From: Kribbella pratensis
GTDB lineage: Bacteria; Actinomycetota; Actinomycetes; Propionibacteriales; Kribbellaceae
Assembly: GCF_004366075.1 (NCBI RefSeq)
Contig: NZ_SODU01000003.1
Span: forward strand, 1 to 64,000
Direction: 5' to 3'
Length of the DNA: 64,000 nt
This document shows, one piece after another, positions 17,501 through 25,296 of the stretch (positions are counted from its first letter, which is position 1; every line of letters starts with the position of its first letter). The notes beneath the pieces are model-generated. The model saw nothing but the letters and a program-made list of their open reading frames with translations. It was not told the origin of the DNA and did not search any database. Position numbers and translations under genes: made by a program.

Positions 17501-20295
17501 GCGGGCGGTTTGGCGACCGTGACGGTCAGCGTTGCCGTGGCCGTCGTACCGTTCACGTCCGAGACGCGGTACGTGACCGGCGTCGCAGCGCCGGTGAACT
17601 TGGGCAGCGGGTCGACCTCGACCTTCCCGTCCGCCTTCGTCGTGTACGTCGCCTGACCGGGGATCACGAGGGTCGCGGTCGGCAGCTTGGTGGTCGGGTC
17701 GATCATCCGCACGGCGCTCGGAACCAGCGGCACCGACGGATCGCCGGCCGTGTCGTTCGCCAGCACCGGCACGCTCACGTTCGTGTCGTACGCCGTACCC
17801 GTGGTGTCGTCGGACGCGTCGGGCTGCACCTTGGTGACCCGTGCGGTCAACGTCGACTTCCCGACGGCGTTGTTGCTGTCGGCAACCTGGTAGCCGACCG
17901 CGGTCGCGGTGCCGCTGAACGTCGGCAGCGGCTCGAACAGCACCGTGCCGTCCGACTTCACCAAGTACTTGCCTTGGCCTGCGATGACGAGCGACAGCAC
18001 AGGCTGCGTGGACGTCAGCAGGCGCACGCTGCCCGGCTGGAGCGCGGCACCCGTCGGCCCCGGCTTGTCGTTCGCGAGGACCGCGGCGACGACGGAGCGG
18101 CCCTGCACCGTGGTGATCGTGTCCGGGTTCGCGACCGGTGGGCCGGGTGCGGCGACGGAAACGGTCAGCTCGGCGCGCGTCGCCGTACCGTTCTTGTCGA
18201 GCACCTGATACGCCACCGGCGTACCCACGCCGGTGAACCCGTGCAGCGGCTGGAAGGTCACCTTGCCGGCCACGACCAGGTATGTGCCTTGCCGGGCGAT
18301 CGTCACCTTGTCGACGAGCTTCTTGCTGACCGGGTCGACGAGCCGCAGCGTGGCGGGCACGAGCGGGGCGTCCGGTGAGCCTGGAAGGTCGTTGTCCAGC
18401 ACGGGTACGACGAGGTCGGTGTCGAACGCGGTCGAGACCGAGTCACCGTTGGCGATCGGCGTCACCGGCGTGACCGTGACGGCGAGCGTGGACTCGGCGG
18501 TCTGGTGGGTGGTGTCGGTGACTCGGTAGCCGATCGACGTACCGACGCCGGTGAACTGCGGTTTCGGGACGAAGTCGACGCCGCCGTCGGGCTTCACGAC
18601 GTACTCACCCTCGCCCGCGATCACGACCTTCTTCTTGAACGCGGAATCTGCCGGATCACGCAGTACGACGGAACCGGGCACGAGCTGCACGCCCGCGGCC
18701 GCGTGGTCGTTGGCGAGCGGCTTGACGGCCACGCTGACGTTCTGCGGCGTGGTCGCCGTATCGGGGGTCGCCACCGGACGATCCGGGAGGGAGACGGTAA
18801 GCGTCAGCTTGGCAGTGGCGGCCGTACCGTTGCTGTCGGCAACGCGATAGACAACCGGCTTGGCCGAACCGACGAAGCCCGGCACCGGTTCGACGCGGAC
18901 GGTGCCGTCGGGTTTGGCGACGTACTTCGCCTGGCCGACGACGTTCACCATCTGCACGCACTTCGCACCATCGACGAGGCAGAGGGTCGCGGGCGCGAGC
19001 GGCGTACTCGGGTCGCCCGGCTTGTCGTTGTCGAGCACCGGAACGACGACCGCCGTGTTGAACCCGGTCGTCGCGGCGTCGTCGGTCAGGACCGGCGGTG
19101 GCGGCGGCGTGATCGTGAACGGATAGTCCTCGACCTCGCCGGCATCGGACGCGCCGATCGGCTTCTCGACCTGCGCATCGGTGTACCCGACCCGCACCCG
19201 CGCGTACGACGCCCCCGCCTTCGGAGCGAGCTCGGCCCACCGCAGTGTGACGGTCGCCTGGTTGGCGGCGAACGGGGCGCAGGCCCGCTCGCCCGAGTCG
19301 AAGGTTCCGTTGCCGTTGACGTCGATCCACGCACACGCCCGCCCTGCCTTCGACGTACCGGCCAACTGCAGATCGGCCGTGTACGTCGTCTGGTTGGTGC
19401 GAAGCGGTGTCAAAACGACACCGTCATCGGCCTGATCCGGTGTGGCCGGCCCGGTCGTGCCGTTCGCGACGCCGGAGTTGTCCTCGGTGACATCCTTGCC
19501 GAGCTGTACGTCGCTCAGCACCGACCACGCCGCGCCGTACGACGTCGGTGCGTCGCCGAAATCCTCGGGGACGGACGCGACGATCGAGAACGCGTCGCCG
19601 GAGGACCCGTTGTTCAGCGCGGGCAGTTTCGGATGCTTCGTGAACAGCGCCGACACGTCGAAGCCGACCTTGGTGACCACTCCGTTCACGCGGACCGATC
19701 CGCAGGCAGCGGTCGCGGAGGTATCGAGGCCGGACGGGGACTTGGTGTTCACGCAGTTCGGGCCGGTGTCGTGGTTCGCGGCGGTGATCGTGTCGCTGGT
19801 GACCGTGAGGTTGTTGCCCTGTCCGAGCTTCGTGAGGCTGAGGCCGGCGGTGGTGAGCTTCAGGACCGAGTGCAGTTCGGACTGCGCGGTCGTCCGGCCG
19901 TTCACGGTCCGGGTGACGGATCCGCCGAGGCCGCCGAGGTGCAGGACCGGGTTGCGGACGGGCTGGGAGAACGCGATCGTCACCGTGCCGCGGTCGCCGC
20001 AACCGCCAGTGGATGCGCAGTCGCCGGTGTTCACCACCAGGTCCTGCGCCGGAGCATCCTCGCCGATCGCAGGCTGGTAGGTGGTCGGTCCGGCAGTGCG
20101 GAAGCCGGCCGTCGTCGGGTCGCCGAGCTCGGTCAGCCCACTCGCAGCGATCGTCTGCCGCAGCGCCGAGCCGGGCAGTACCGTCGTCGCTTCCGTGAAG
20201 GGCGACGTCGGCAGCTGATACGCGCTCGCGGTGACGGTCCCCAGGCTCAAGAGGCCGGTGGCAAGAAGAATGGCCCCCGGTCGGGTTGCCCGCAT
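14566..20295 (-). CDS. giant secreted CshA-type fibril repeat protein
   Basis: 1909 residues. Signal peptide 1-25 (cut predicted after TASA). Residues ~26-240 form a Cys-containing globular domain, perhaps related to the CshA non-repetitive binding region. Residues ~243-397 form a GEVED-type domain (DVNGNG, DAGEVEDYPF). Then 14 repeats of about 104 residues run to ~1862, each with a (V/P)LANDxPG motif, TxxPxxGFTG and a YRVxDxNG...TVTV end, as in CshA surface fibrils of streptococci. A PATGG motif, hydrophobic helix and RTRR tail form a degenerate sortase-like anchor. ATG 20295 follows GGAGGG. It is probably a cell-wall fibril or adhesin; its ligand is unknown. Confidence 0.85.
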   Translation of the reverse strand: MRATRPGAILLATGLLSLGTVTASAYQLPTSPFTEATTVLPGSALRQTIAASGLTELGDPTTAGFRTAGPTTYQPAIGEDAPAQDLVVNTGDCASTGGCGDRGTVTIAFSQPVRNPVLHLGGLGGSVTRTVNGRTTAQSELHSVLKLTTAGLSLTKLGQGNNLTVTSDTITAANHDTGPNCVNTKSPSGLDTSATAACGSVRVNGVVTKVGFDVSALFTKHPKLPALNNGSSGDAFSIVASVPEDFGDAPTSYGAAWSVLSDVQLGKDVTEDNSGVANGTTGPATPDQADDGVVLTPLRTNQTTYTADLQLAGTSKAGRACAWIDVNGNGTFDSGERACAPFAANQATVTLRWAELAPKAGASYARVRVGYTDAQVEKPIGASDAGEVEDYPFTITPPPPPVLTDDAATTGFNTAVVVPVLDNDKPGDPSTPLAPATLCLVDGAKCVQMVNVVGQAKYVAKPDGTVRVEPVPGFVGSAKPVVYRVADSNGTAATAKLTLTVSLPDRPVATPDTATTPQNVSVAVKPLANDHAAAGVQLVPGSVVLRDPADSAFKKKVVIAGEGEYVVKPDGGVDFVPKPQFTGVGTSIGYRVTDTTHQTAESTLAVTVTPVTPIANGDSVSTAFDTDLVVPVLDNDLPGSPDAPLVPATLRLVDPVSKKLVDKVTIARQGTYLVVAGKVTFQPLHGFTGVGTPVAYQVLDKNGTATRAELTVSVAAPGPPVANPDTITTVQGRSVVAAVLANDKPGPTGAALQPGSVRLLTSTQPVLSLVIAGQGKYLVKSDGTVLFEPLPTFSGTATAVGYQVADSNNAVGKSTLTARVTKVQPDASDDTTGTAYDTNVSVPVLANDTAGDPSVPLVPSAVRMIDPTTKLPTATLVIPGQATYTTKADGKVEVDPLPKFTGAATPVTYRVSDVNGTTATATLTVTVAKPPAPTTTPDTATGKQNLPLRVMPLANDKAGLGTSLDPRSLTLVDPADGSLKKLVKIPGQADYQVNPDGTVTVDPLPGFTGTATKVTYRIADLFGQTARSTITVTITPITPVAADDTARTPYGKSVTVQVLANDKPGDPTAPLVPGSLLLVDPADGVLKTAVPIPNEGVYTAVGGAVRAEPSATFRGPGTPVTYQVADSNGTKTSARVTVTVGQPPVAFADNASTLQNVTVTVNVLSNDRPGTDAQLEKGSVGLNGSAKKVTIPREGTYVVLPSGSIEFDPLPAFRGQASPVQYRVADSDGNVATSTLSMTVTPVTPVAVDDSAITPYGHAITVNVPANDKPGDASAPLKRASVVLKDAAGQYGKTMTRAGEGTYAVDAYGAVKFTPAKGFQGVTTPTTYRIADANGTTAEGLLLLTVGKGPKAVADPVGTKQNVTVTVEPLANDEPGTGAQLDPASLQVYGGTWGQRAVVAGQGVFIVKAGKITFDPEPAFRGVVSVAYRVSDTTGNKASASVTATVAPVVPVIKDDVATTPYEAAITVAVLMNDKPGDVSAPLVAGGVRLIDPVNGDSLAVLAVPGEGTFTVQPSGAIRFAPVDGFAGVAVPVGYQVADRNGTIGSGSLTLTVQARPVAVPDEARTKQHVAVTIDPLANDKPGPGATLDPASVLLVGAGDALVDRVTIAGQGTYVVDDGKVTFTPEAKFTGTARPAAYNVKDSNQNSARATITVTVVPVRPVVTDDSAETAFGTAVDVNVLANDEPGDPSAPLRPSSVVLRDPADGTEKKSVTLPHEGTFVVGDGVRFTPAKGFVGTTRALAYRVTDANGTSGTALLDVTVAGPLLAKAAPDTATGTPGNPVAVNPLLNDSGTIKPSSVCLRTPDGTCAKSVTNGAGTWSVGTDGTVTLKPVAAFTGTAKVTYERTDETGETVTAPVKFTVGAEPTDTPRTLNRAEPPATGGPPPIILTLGTLVAALGATLVVLARTRR

Positions 20296-20398
20296 GTGTC
20301 CCGCCCTCCCGAGCAATTCAGGTGCATTGCTGCGGCCGCGTGGCGGGCGGGCCTGCGTAGACGTTAACGGTCTGCGCGGACCCGATGTTACGGGACAA

Positions 20399-22627
20399 TC
20401 ACTCTCCGAGGTCGTAGATCCGGACCTTGCCGACGCTGTGTCGGCGTACGGCGAGCTGGTCGAGCGCCGGTGCCACGGGTCCGTTGCGTGTGTCGGCGTA
20501 CAGCCACCGAACGCCGTACTCGTCGCGCAGCCTTCGCAACACCTCGACGGTCGGTGAGGTGAGAGCCTGGTTGGTGAGGGCGACGCGGTCCGGCCACGGT
20601 GACGGCTGCTCGGTGTAGCGGCGGCCGCCGGCGCCTTGCTTGGCCATCGCCTGGTTCGTGTACGCCCAGCCCTCGAGCAGCGTGCGGCGTCCGGCGATCC
20701 CACTGACCAGGTACCCGCGGGCGTCACATCCTGGCGCGAGCGGGCCCGCCGGGCGGCACCAGGTGTTCGTCGCCACCACATCGGTCGGCGCGGAGTGCTG
20801 CCCGAGCCAGAGCGCGGCTTCGGCCTCGTCCGGGTACACCCACCACCGCGCGGCCCGGTACGTCGGCGCCTTCTCGGTGTCACCACGTATGGCGCTCTGC
20901 AGGAAGGAACTGATCGGCGCAGTCGAGAGCAGGACCAGTACGACGAACATGCCGCCACCGGCTTGTCGCAACGTCAGACGCCACACGAGCAGGAGGAAGA
21001 GCGTGATGCCGAGGACCACGAGCAACATCCGCGTGCTCAACCACAGCTGCCGACCGGTCGAGGCTGCCGGCACACCACGAGCCCAGACGATCAGACCGGC
21101 GTACCCGATCGACAGGACGAAGGCAGCGATTGCGATGGGGACCGGGCGACCGGAGGCACGCGCACTGGTTGCTGCGAACCAGCCGGCTCCGGCCAGACTG
21201 AACGGTGCCGCGGTGTAGATGAAGTACGACTCGCTCACCGATGGATGGTCGACCAGCAGGTAGCCCGCCCACCCAGCGACCATCGCGCCGAGCAGGAACC
21301 ACGCGACCGGGTCCTTCCGGCCGACGACGCCGAATCCGGCCCAGGACATCGCCTGCAGAGTCAGCAGCAGTCCGAGCAGCAGGCTGAGCGTTCCGATCAC
21401 CTCGCCGTGCGCCAGCGCCGGCAGGATCAGCCCGCCGTCCCCCGGCTGCGTCTTGTCGCCAGTGGCCGCGGTGTAGACGGGCAGCGACTTCAGTACGGCG
21501 AGGAACTGCAGCCGCGACCCACTGGTACTGCCGGCCACGGTCAGGAAGGTGATCGCCCCGACGACGAGCAGCACCGCCGTCGTACCGACCAAGAGCCACG
21601 GCACGCGCCGTGCCGTCACGAGTAGGTACAACGCCGCAAGGCCCATCGCTCCGACGAGCAACGGCAAGACGGTCGGCTTGGCCCCACCCCCAACCCCCGC
21701 CACGACCACCGCCACAACCCCGCCCCACAACTCCTTACGTCCAAAGGGGTCTGTTCTTCGGAAGAGGAGGTCGATCAGGAGGGTGGCCGCAGTGACGGCG
21801 GCGACCATGCCGAACGTCTGCGACGGGCTGAGCAGGCTCACTGGTGGTGCGAGGTTGACGCTCGTGTCGACGAGGAGGAACAGCTGTGGTGCAGCTAGCG
21901 CGAGTGCTGCGAGTACGCCGGTCCACCAGGTACGGCTGACGACGCGGGCGAGTGTGGCGCAGACGAGCAGCGAAACGACCAGCCACGGCAGGACCCAGAG
22001 CCGGAACAGTACGACCATTGGTGTGAGTCGCGTGACGTCGACCGCCGCGGCCATGTCGGCGTTCGCGAACCAGTGGTACTCGAGTCGCTCGTTGACGACC
22101 TGCGGAATCTCGGGCGGCACGGTGCGGGTCAGCTCCTGCACCATCGACAGGTGGTACAGGAGGTCGGGGTAGTACGCCTCGCCGTACGGCGGCATCGGGT
22201 GGTACGCCATCACGCCGAAGGTGGCTGCGCCGACCATCACCGCCGCGGACACCGCCAACCCGACCGTCCACGCAACCGGTAGCGGTCTGGGCTCGGCGAT
22301 CCGGAAGTGCTGCCGCCCGACGAGAGCGAAGCCGATCAGGACGAGCGCCGGCCACACGATCAACCAGCGCTGCCAACCGAGCGCGGTGAAGATCGCCCAG
22401 CCGATCAACTGCCACGTCGCGCCGACAACCGACCCGAGTCCAAGATCCTCAGCCCAGTTGCCGGTACTGCGCCACGCGGCCCTCAGCAGCAACGTGCCGG
22501 GCAGCGCGATCGCTCCGGCGAAGTAAGCGGCGTACTTGACGAGCGGACCGATACCGACGTCGCCGAGCGATATGAACCCACCGACCGCCACCAGGATCGG
22601 CAGCAGCCACGGGGCAGCCCGTTTCAT
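20399..22627 (-). CDS. polytopic membrane protein, GT-C glycosyltransferase-like
   Basis: 742 residues. About 12-13 hydrophobic helices span residues 5-590, followed by a soluble domain (about 590-742) that probably faces outside. The first extracytoplasmic loop is acidic/His-containing (YHPMPPYGEAYYPDLLYH), similar in position to the catalytic loop of GT-C transferases that use polyprenyl-phosphate sugars. The upstream gene encodes a DPM1/GtrB-like enzyme that would make such a donor, and the two overlap as ATGA. The fibril gene lies 103 bp downstream. GT-C assignment is inference; it could instead be another polytopic envelope protein. Confidence 0.6.
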   Translation of the reverse strand: MKRAAPWLLPILVAVGGFISLGDVGIGPLVKYAAYFAGAIALPGTLLLRAAWRSTGNWAEDLGLGSVVGATWQLIGWAIFTALGWQRWLIVWPALVLIGFALVGRQHFRIAEPRPLPVAWTVGLAVSAAVMVGAATFGVMAYHPMPPYGEAYYPDLLYHLSMVQELTRTVPPEIPQVVNERLEYHWFANADMAAAVDVTRLTPMVVLFRLWVLPWLVVSLLVCATLARVVSRTWWTGVLAALALAAPQLFLLVDTSVNLAPPVSLLSPSQTFGMVAAVTAATLLIDLLFRRTDPFGRKELWGGVVAVVVAGVGGGAKPTVLPLLVGAMGLAALYLLVTARRVPWLLVGTTAVLLVVGAITFLTVAGSTSGSRLQFLAVLKSLPVYTAATGDKTQPGDGGLILPALAHGEVIGTLSLLLGLLLTLQAMSWAGFGVVGRKDPVAWFLLGAMVAGWAGYLLVDHPSVSESYFIYTAAPFSLAGAGWFAATSARASGRPVPIAIAAFVLSIGYAGLIVWARGVPAASTGRQLWLSTRMLLVVLGITLFLLLVWRLTLRQAGGGMFVVLVLLSTAPISSFLQSAIRGDTEKAPTYRAARWWVYPDEAEAALWLGQHSAPTDVVATNTWCRPAGPLAPGCDARGYLVSGIAGRRTLLEGWAYTNQAMAKQGAGGRRYTEQPSPWPDRVALTNQALTSPTVEVLRRLRDEYGVRWLYADTRNGPVAPALDQLAVRRHSVGKVRIYDLGE

Positions 22628-23610
22628 CTCTTGGTCTGAGTGCTCTGGTGAACGGGCTCCTGATGCCCGTGGTCCGTGAGGCTGTCGTAGCCAACGAGGA
22701 ACTGCGGTCTGCGCTGGCTCGACTGGAACAAGCGGGCGACGTACTCACCCAGCAGGCCGAGGCACAACAGTTGGATCGCGCCGATCACGCTGACCGCGAG
22801 GACCGTCGACGTCCAACCGGGGATGCTTCGTCCGGTCAGCTTGATCACCAGGGCGCCGACCACGAACAGCCCGGACATCGCGCCACCGAGCAACCCCAGC
22901 CAGGTCGCCAGCCGCAGCGGGGCGGCCGAGAACGCGGTCACGCTGTCGAACGCGAGCCGGACCATCTTGGAGACGCTGTACTTCGTCGTACCGGCGGCCC
23001 GCTCCGCCCGGACGTACTCGACCTCGGCGCTCGGGAAGCCGAGCCACGGGATCACCAGGCGGAAGACCCGGCCGTCGTCGGGGAGCGCGTTCACCGCGTC
23101 CACCACCCGGCGGGTCACCAGCCGGAAGTCGGCCGCGTCGAACGGGATGTCCTTACCGACCAGGCGGCACATCAACCGGTAGTACAGCCGAGCCGACGTA
23201 CGTTTCGCCCAGGAGTCGCTCGAGCGGTCGGAGCGTACGCCGTACACGACATCGACATCCTGCTCACGGACGGCCTGCAGGAACTCCGCGATCACCTCGG
23301 GCGGATCCTGGAGGTCGGCGTCGATCGTGACGACGTACTGCCCGCGGGCGCGGCGGAAGCCGGCCGACTGCGCGGCCTGGTGCCCGCTGTTGCGGAGCAG
23401 GCGGACGACCCGGAGCTCGGGCCAGTCCTTGGCGGCGTCGAGGAGCAGCGCCGCGGTCCGGTCCCGGCTGCCGTCGTCGACGACCAGCAGTTCGTAGCTG
23501 ATCCCCAGGCCGTCGAGCAGTGGGTGCATCCGCTCGAAGAAGATCGGCAGCACCTCTTCCTCGTCGTACATCGGTACGACGACGGAGAGCTCGGGGTGGG
23601 TGTCCCGCAT
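22624..23610 (-). CDS. polyprenyl-phosphate glycosyltransferase (GT2, DPM1/GtrB-like)
   Basis: 328 residues. A GT-A catalytic domain (1-220) begins LSVVVPMYDEEEVLP, with VVDDGSRD (about 43-50) and the metal-binding DAD (97-99) followed by LQDPP. Two C-terminal membrane helices (about 232-260 and 268-290) are as in GtrB/ArnC-type enzymes that load a sugar from a nucleotide donor onto polyprenyl phosphate at the inner face of the membrane. The ATG at 23610 gives the family N-terminus. Translationally coupled to the GT-C-like gene. Confidence 0.9.
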   Translation of the reverse strand: MRDTHPELSVVVPMYDEEEVLPIFFERMHPLLDGLGISYELLVVDDGSRDRTAALLLDAAKDWPELRVVRLLRNSGHQAAQSAGFRRARGQYVVTIDADLQDPPEVIAEFLQAVREQDVDVVYGVRSDRSSDSWAKRTSARLYYRLMCRLVGKDIPFDAADFRLVTRRVVDAVNALPDDGRVFRLVIPWLGFPSAEVEYVRAERAAGTTKYSVSKMVRLAFDSVTAFSAAPLRLATWLGLLGGAMSGLFVVGALVIKLTGRSIPGWTSTVLAVSVIGAIQLLCLGLLGEYVARLFQSSQRRPQFLVGYDSLTDHGHQEPVHQSTQTKR

Positions 23611-23663
23611 CGACTGCCTTTCGGATCCTGGTGGCCTGACCTTACTAGTCTCGATCAGCTCGA

Positions 23664-25244
23664 TCAGGGAGAGATGGCCACCGCACCGGTTCGGCGCGGG
23701 TCGCCGACGGCGAGCAGGCCGTCGGACGGGTCCCAGAGCGCGGCCGCGACGCCGCCGAAGTACATCGAGTGCGGCGGCATCGGGCGGGTCGGCAACGCGG
23801 TCGACCCGGAGACCGGCAGGTCGTCCTCGTAGTCGACGACCACGTCCTCGCGGACCCGAACGTGCAGCCGTGGATGCTCGACGGCCTCGCGGAGCCGCAG
23901 GCCGCCGTGGGTGTAGAGCGCATACACCTGCGCGAGCGCGGTCGGGATGCGGTCCGACCCGGGTGAACTGATCGCGAGTACGGCGCCGTCGCTGTCGCGG
24001 CGGGCGACGCTCGGCGCCATGTTCGAGGTGAGCCGGGTGCCGGGCGCGAGGCTGTGCGGGCCGCCGTGCAGGAGCTCCTGCTCGCCGAGCGCGTTGTTGA
24101 GCCAGATCCCGGTGCCAGGTGTGAGTACGCCGGACCCGTAGCCGGACGAGACCGTGATCGCGCATGCGTCACCCTCGTCGTCGACGACCGAGACCGTCGC
24201 CGTACTCGGTGAGCTCAACGCGCGGAGGTCGCCGGCCGCGGCGAGGTCGAGCACCTTCTGGCCCTCCAGCTTGCGCACGTCCTCCCTGTCCAGCTCGGCG
24301 AGCCGCTGGCCGAGTACGGCGTACTGGACGTCGATCAACCGTTCCAGCTCGGACTGGCTCCAGCTGCCGTCGGACGGTACGCCGTCGAGCAACGCGAGCA
24401 TCGCGGCGACGGCCACTCCCCCGACCGCGGGCGGTGGGTTGGTGGCGAGGCGCCAGCCGTTCTGGTTGACGACGAGGGCCGGGCGTACGACGGCCTCGTA
24501 CGCGGCCAGGTCTTCCGCGGTGAGGATGCCTTCGTTCGAGGCCATGTCGTGGATCAGGAGCTCGGCGAGCTGGCCCGTGTACATCGTCTCGGCGCCGTCG
24601 CGGGCGATGAGTTCGAGGGCTTCGGCGAGCTCCGGGATCACGACGATGCTGCCGGCCTTGATCACCTCGCCGTCGCCGTCGTGCACGACCCCGTGGCTCG
24701 GCTGGTGCCAGCCGAAGATGATCTCGTGGGTGAAACCGAGGTAATAGCCCGAGGTCCGGCTCAGCGGGAAGCCGTTGCGGGCGACGTCGATCGCGGGCTG
24801 GACGACCTCGTGCCACGGTGCCTTGCCGGAGCGGCGGTGAGCGAGGTCGAGGGCCTTCATCCCGCCGGGCGTGGCGACGGAGCCGTGGCCGACGGTGGTC
24901 GTCGTACCGCCGCCGTAGTCGGTGGTGATGTCCCAGACGCCGCGCCCGAATCGATCCGTCGGCAGGCCGCGGCCGGGCATCTCCACCCAGCCGTCGATGG
25001 TGACCGCGTCACCACCCGCGACCTGCAACGTGACAAACCCACCTGAGGCCGGCGACACCACTCCGATCTCGTTCACCATCGTGACGAGCGTGGCGGCAAT
25101 CGCAGCATCCACCGCGTTGCCGCCCTCCGCGGCAACGCGCACACCGGCCTCGGCCGCGGCGGTGTTCGGCGCGGCCACCGCGACCCGCGGGTGACTGCCG
25201 CTCATCGCCGGCACCGGCCCGATCCGCTGGCCGAGGCCTCGCAC
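23664..25244 (-). CDS. gamma-glutamyltransferase family protein
   Basis: 526 residues of the Ntn-hydrolase GGT family, which is cut into two subunits at a Thr. GGNAVDAAIAA near residue 40 and GHGSVATPGGMKAL near 112 belong to the large subunit. The likely cleavage Thr is in the STATVSVVD segment at about 350, followed by GSGVLTPGTGIWLNN, typical of the small subunit. No signal peptide is seen, so it may act in the cytoplasm. GTG 25244 has GAGGG just upstream; an ATG at 25205 is an alternative that suits family alignments. It lies 52 bp downstream of pheT on the same strand. Confidence 0.87.
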   Translation of the reverse strand: MRGLGQRIGPVPAMSGSHPRVAVAAPNTAAAEAGVRVAAEGGNAVDAAIAATLVTMVNEIGVVSPASGGFVTLQVAGGDAVTIDGWVEMPGRGLPTDRFGRGVWDITTDYGGGTTTTVGHGSVATPGGMKALDLAHRRSGKAPWHEVVQPAIDVARNGFPLSRTSGYYLGFTHEIIFGWHQPSHGVVHDGDGEVIKAGSIVVIPELAEALELIARDGAETMYTGQLAELLIHDMASNEGILTAEDLAAYEAVVRPALVVNQNGWRLATNPPPAVGGVAVAAMLALLDGVPSDGSWSQSELERLIDVQYAVLGQRLAELDREDVRKLEGQKVLDLAAAGDLRALSSPSTATVSVVDDEGDACAITVSSGYGSGVLTPGTGIWLNNALGEQELLHGGPHSLAPGTRLTSNMAPSVARRDSDGAVLAISSPGSDRIPTALAQVYALYTHGGLRLREAVEHPRLHVRVREDVVVDYEDDLPVSGSTALPTRPMPPHSMYFGGVAAALWDPSDGLLAVGDPRRTGAVAISP

Positions 25245-25296
25245 ATTTCCCTCGACCCGGCGGCTGAGCGCGCCGCGGCGCCCCGGCTCATGGTTC

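Noticed and set aside
14566..20295. The repeated fibril gene as a CRISPR array or tandem DNA repeat
   Set aside because: Repeat units are ~312 bp and vary in sequence, keep the reading frame and encode a recognisable protein domain.
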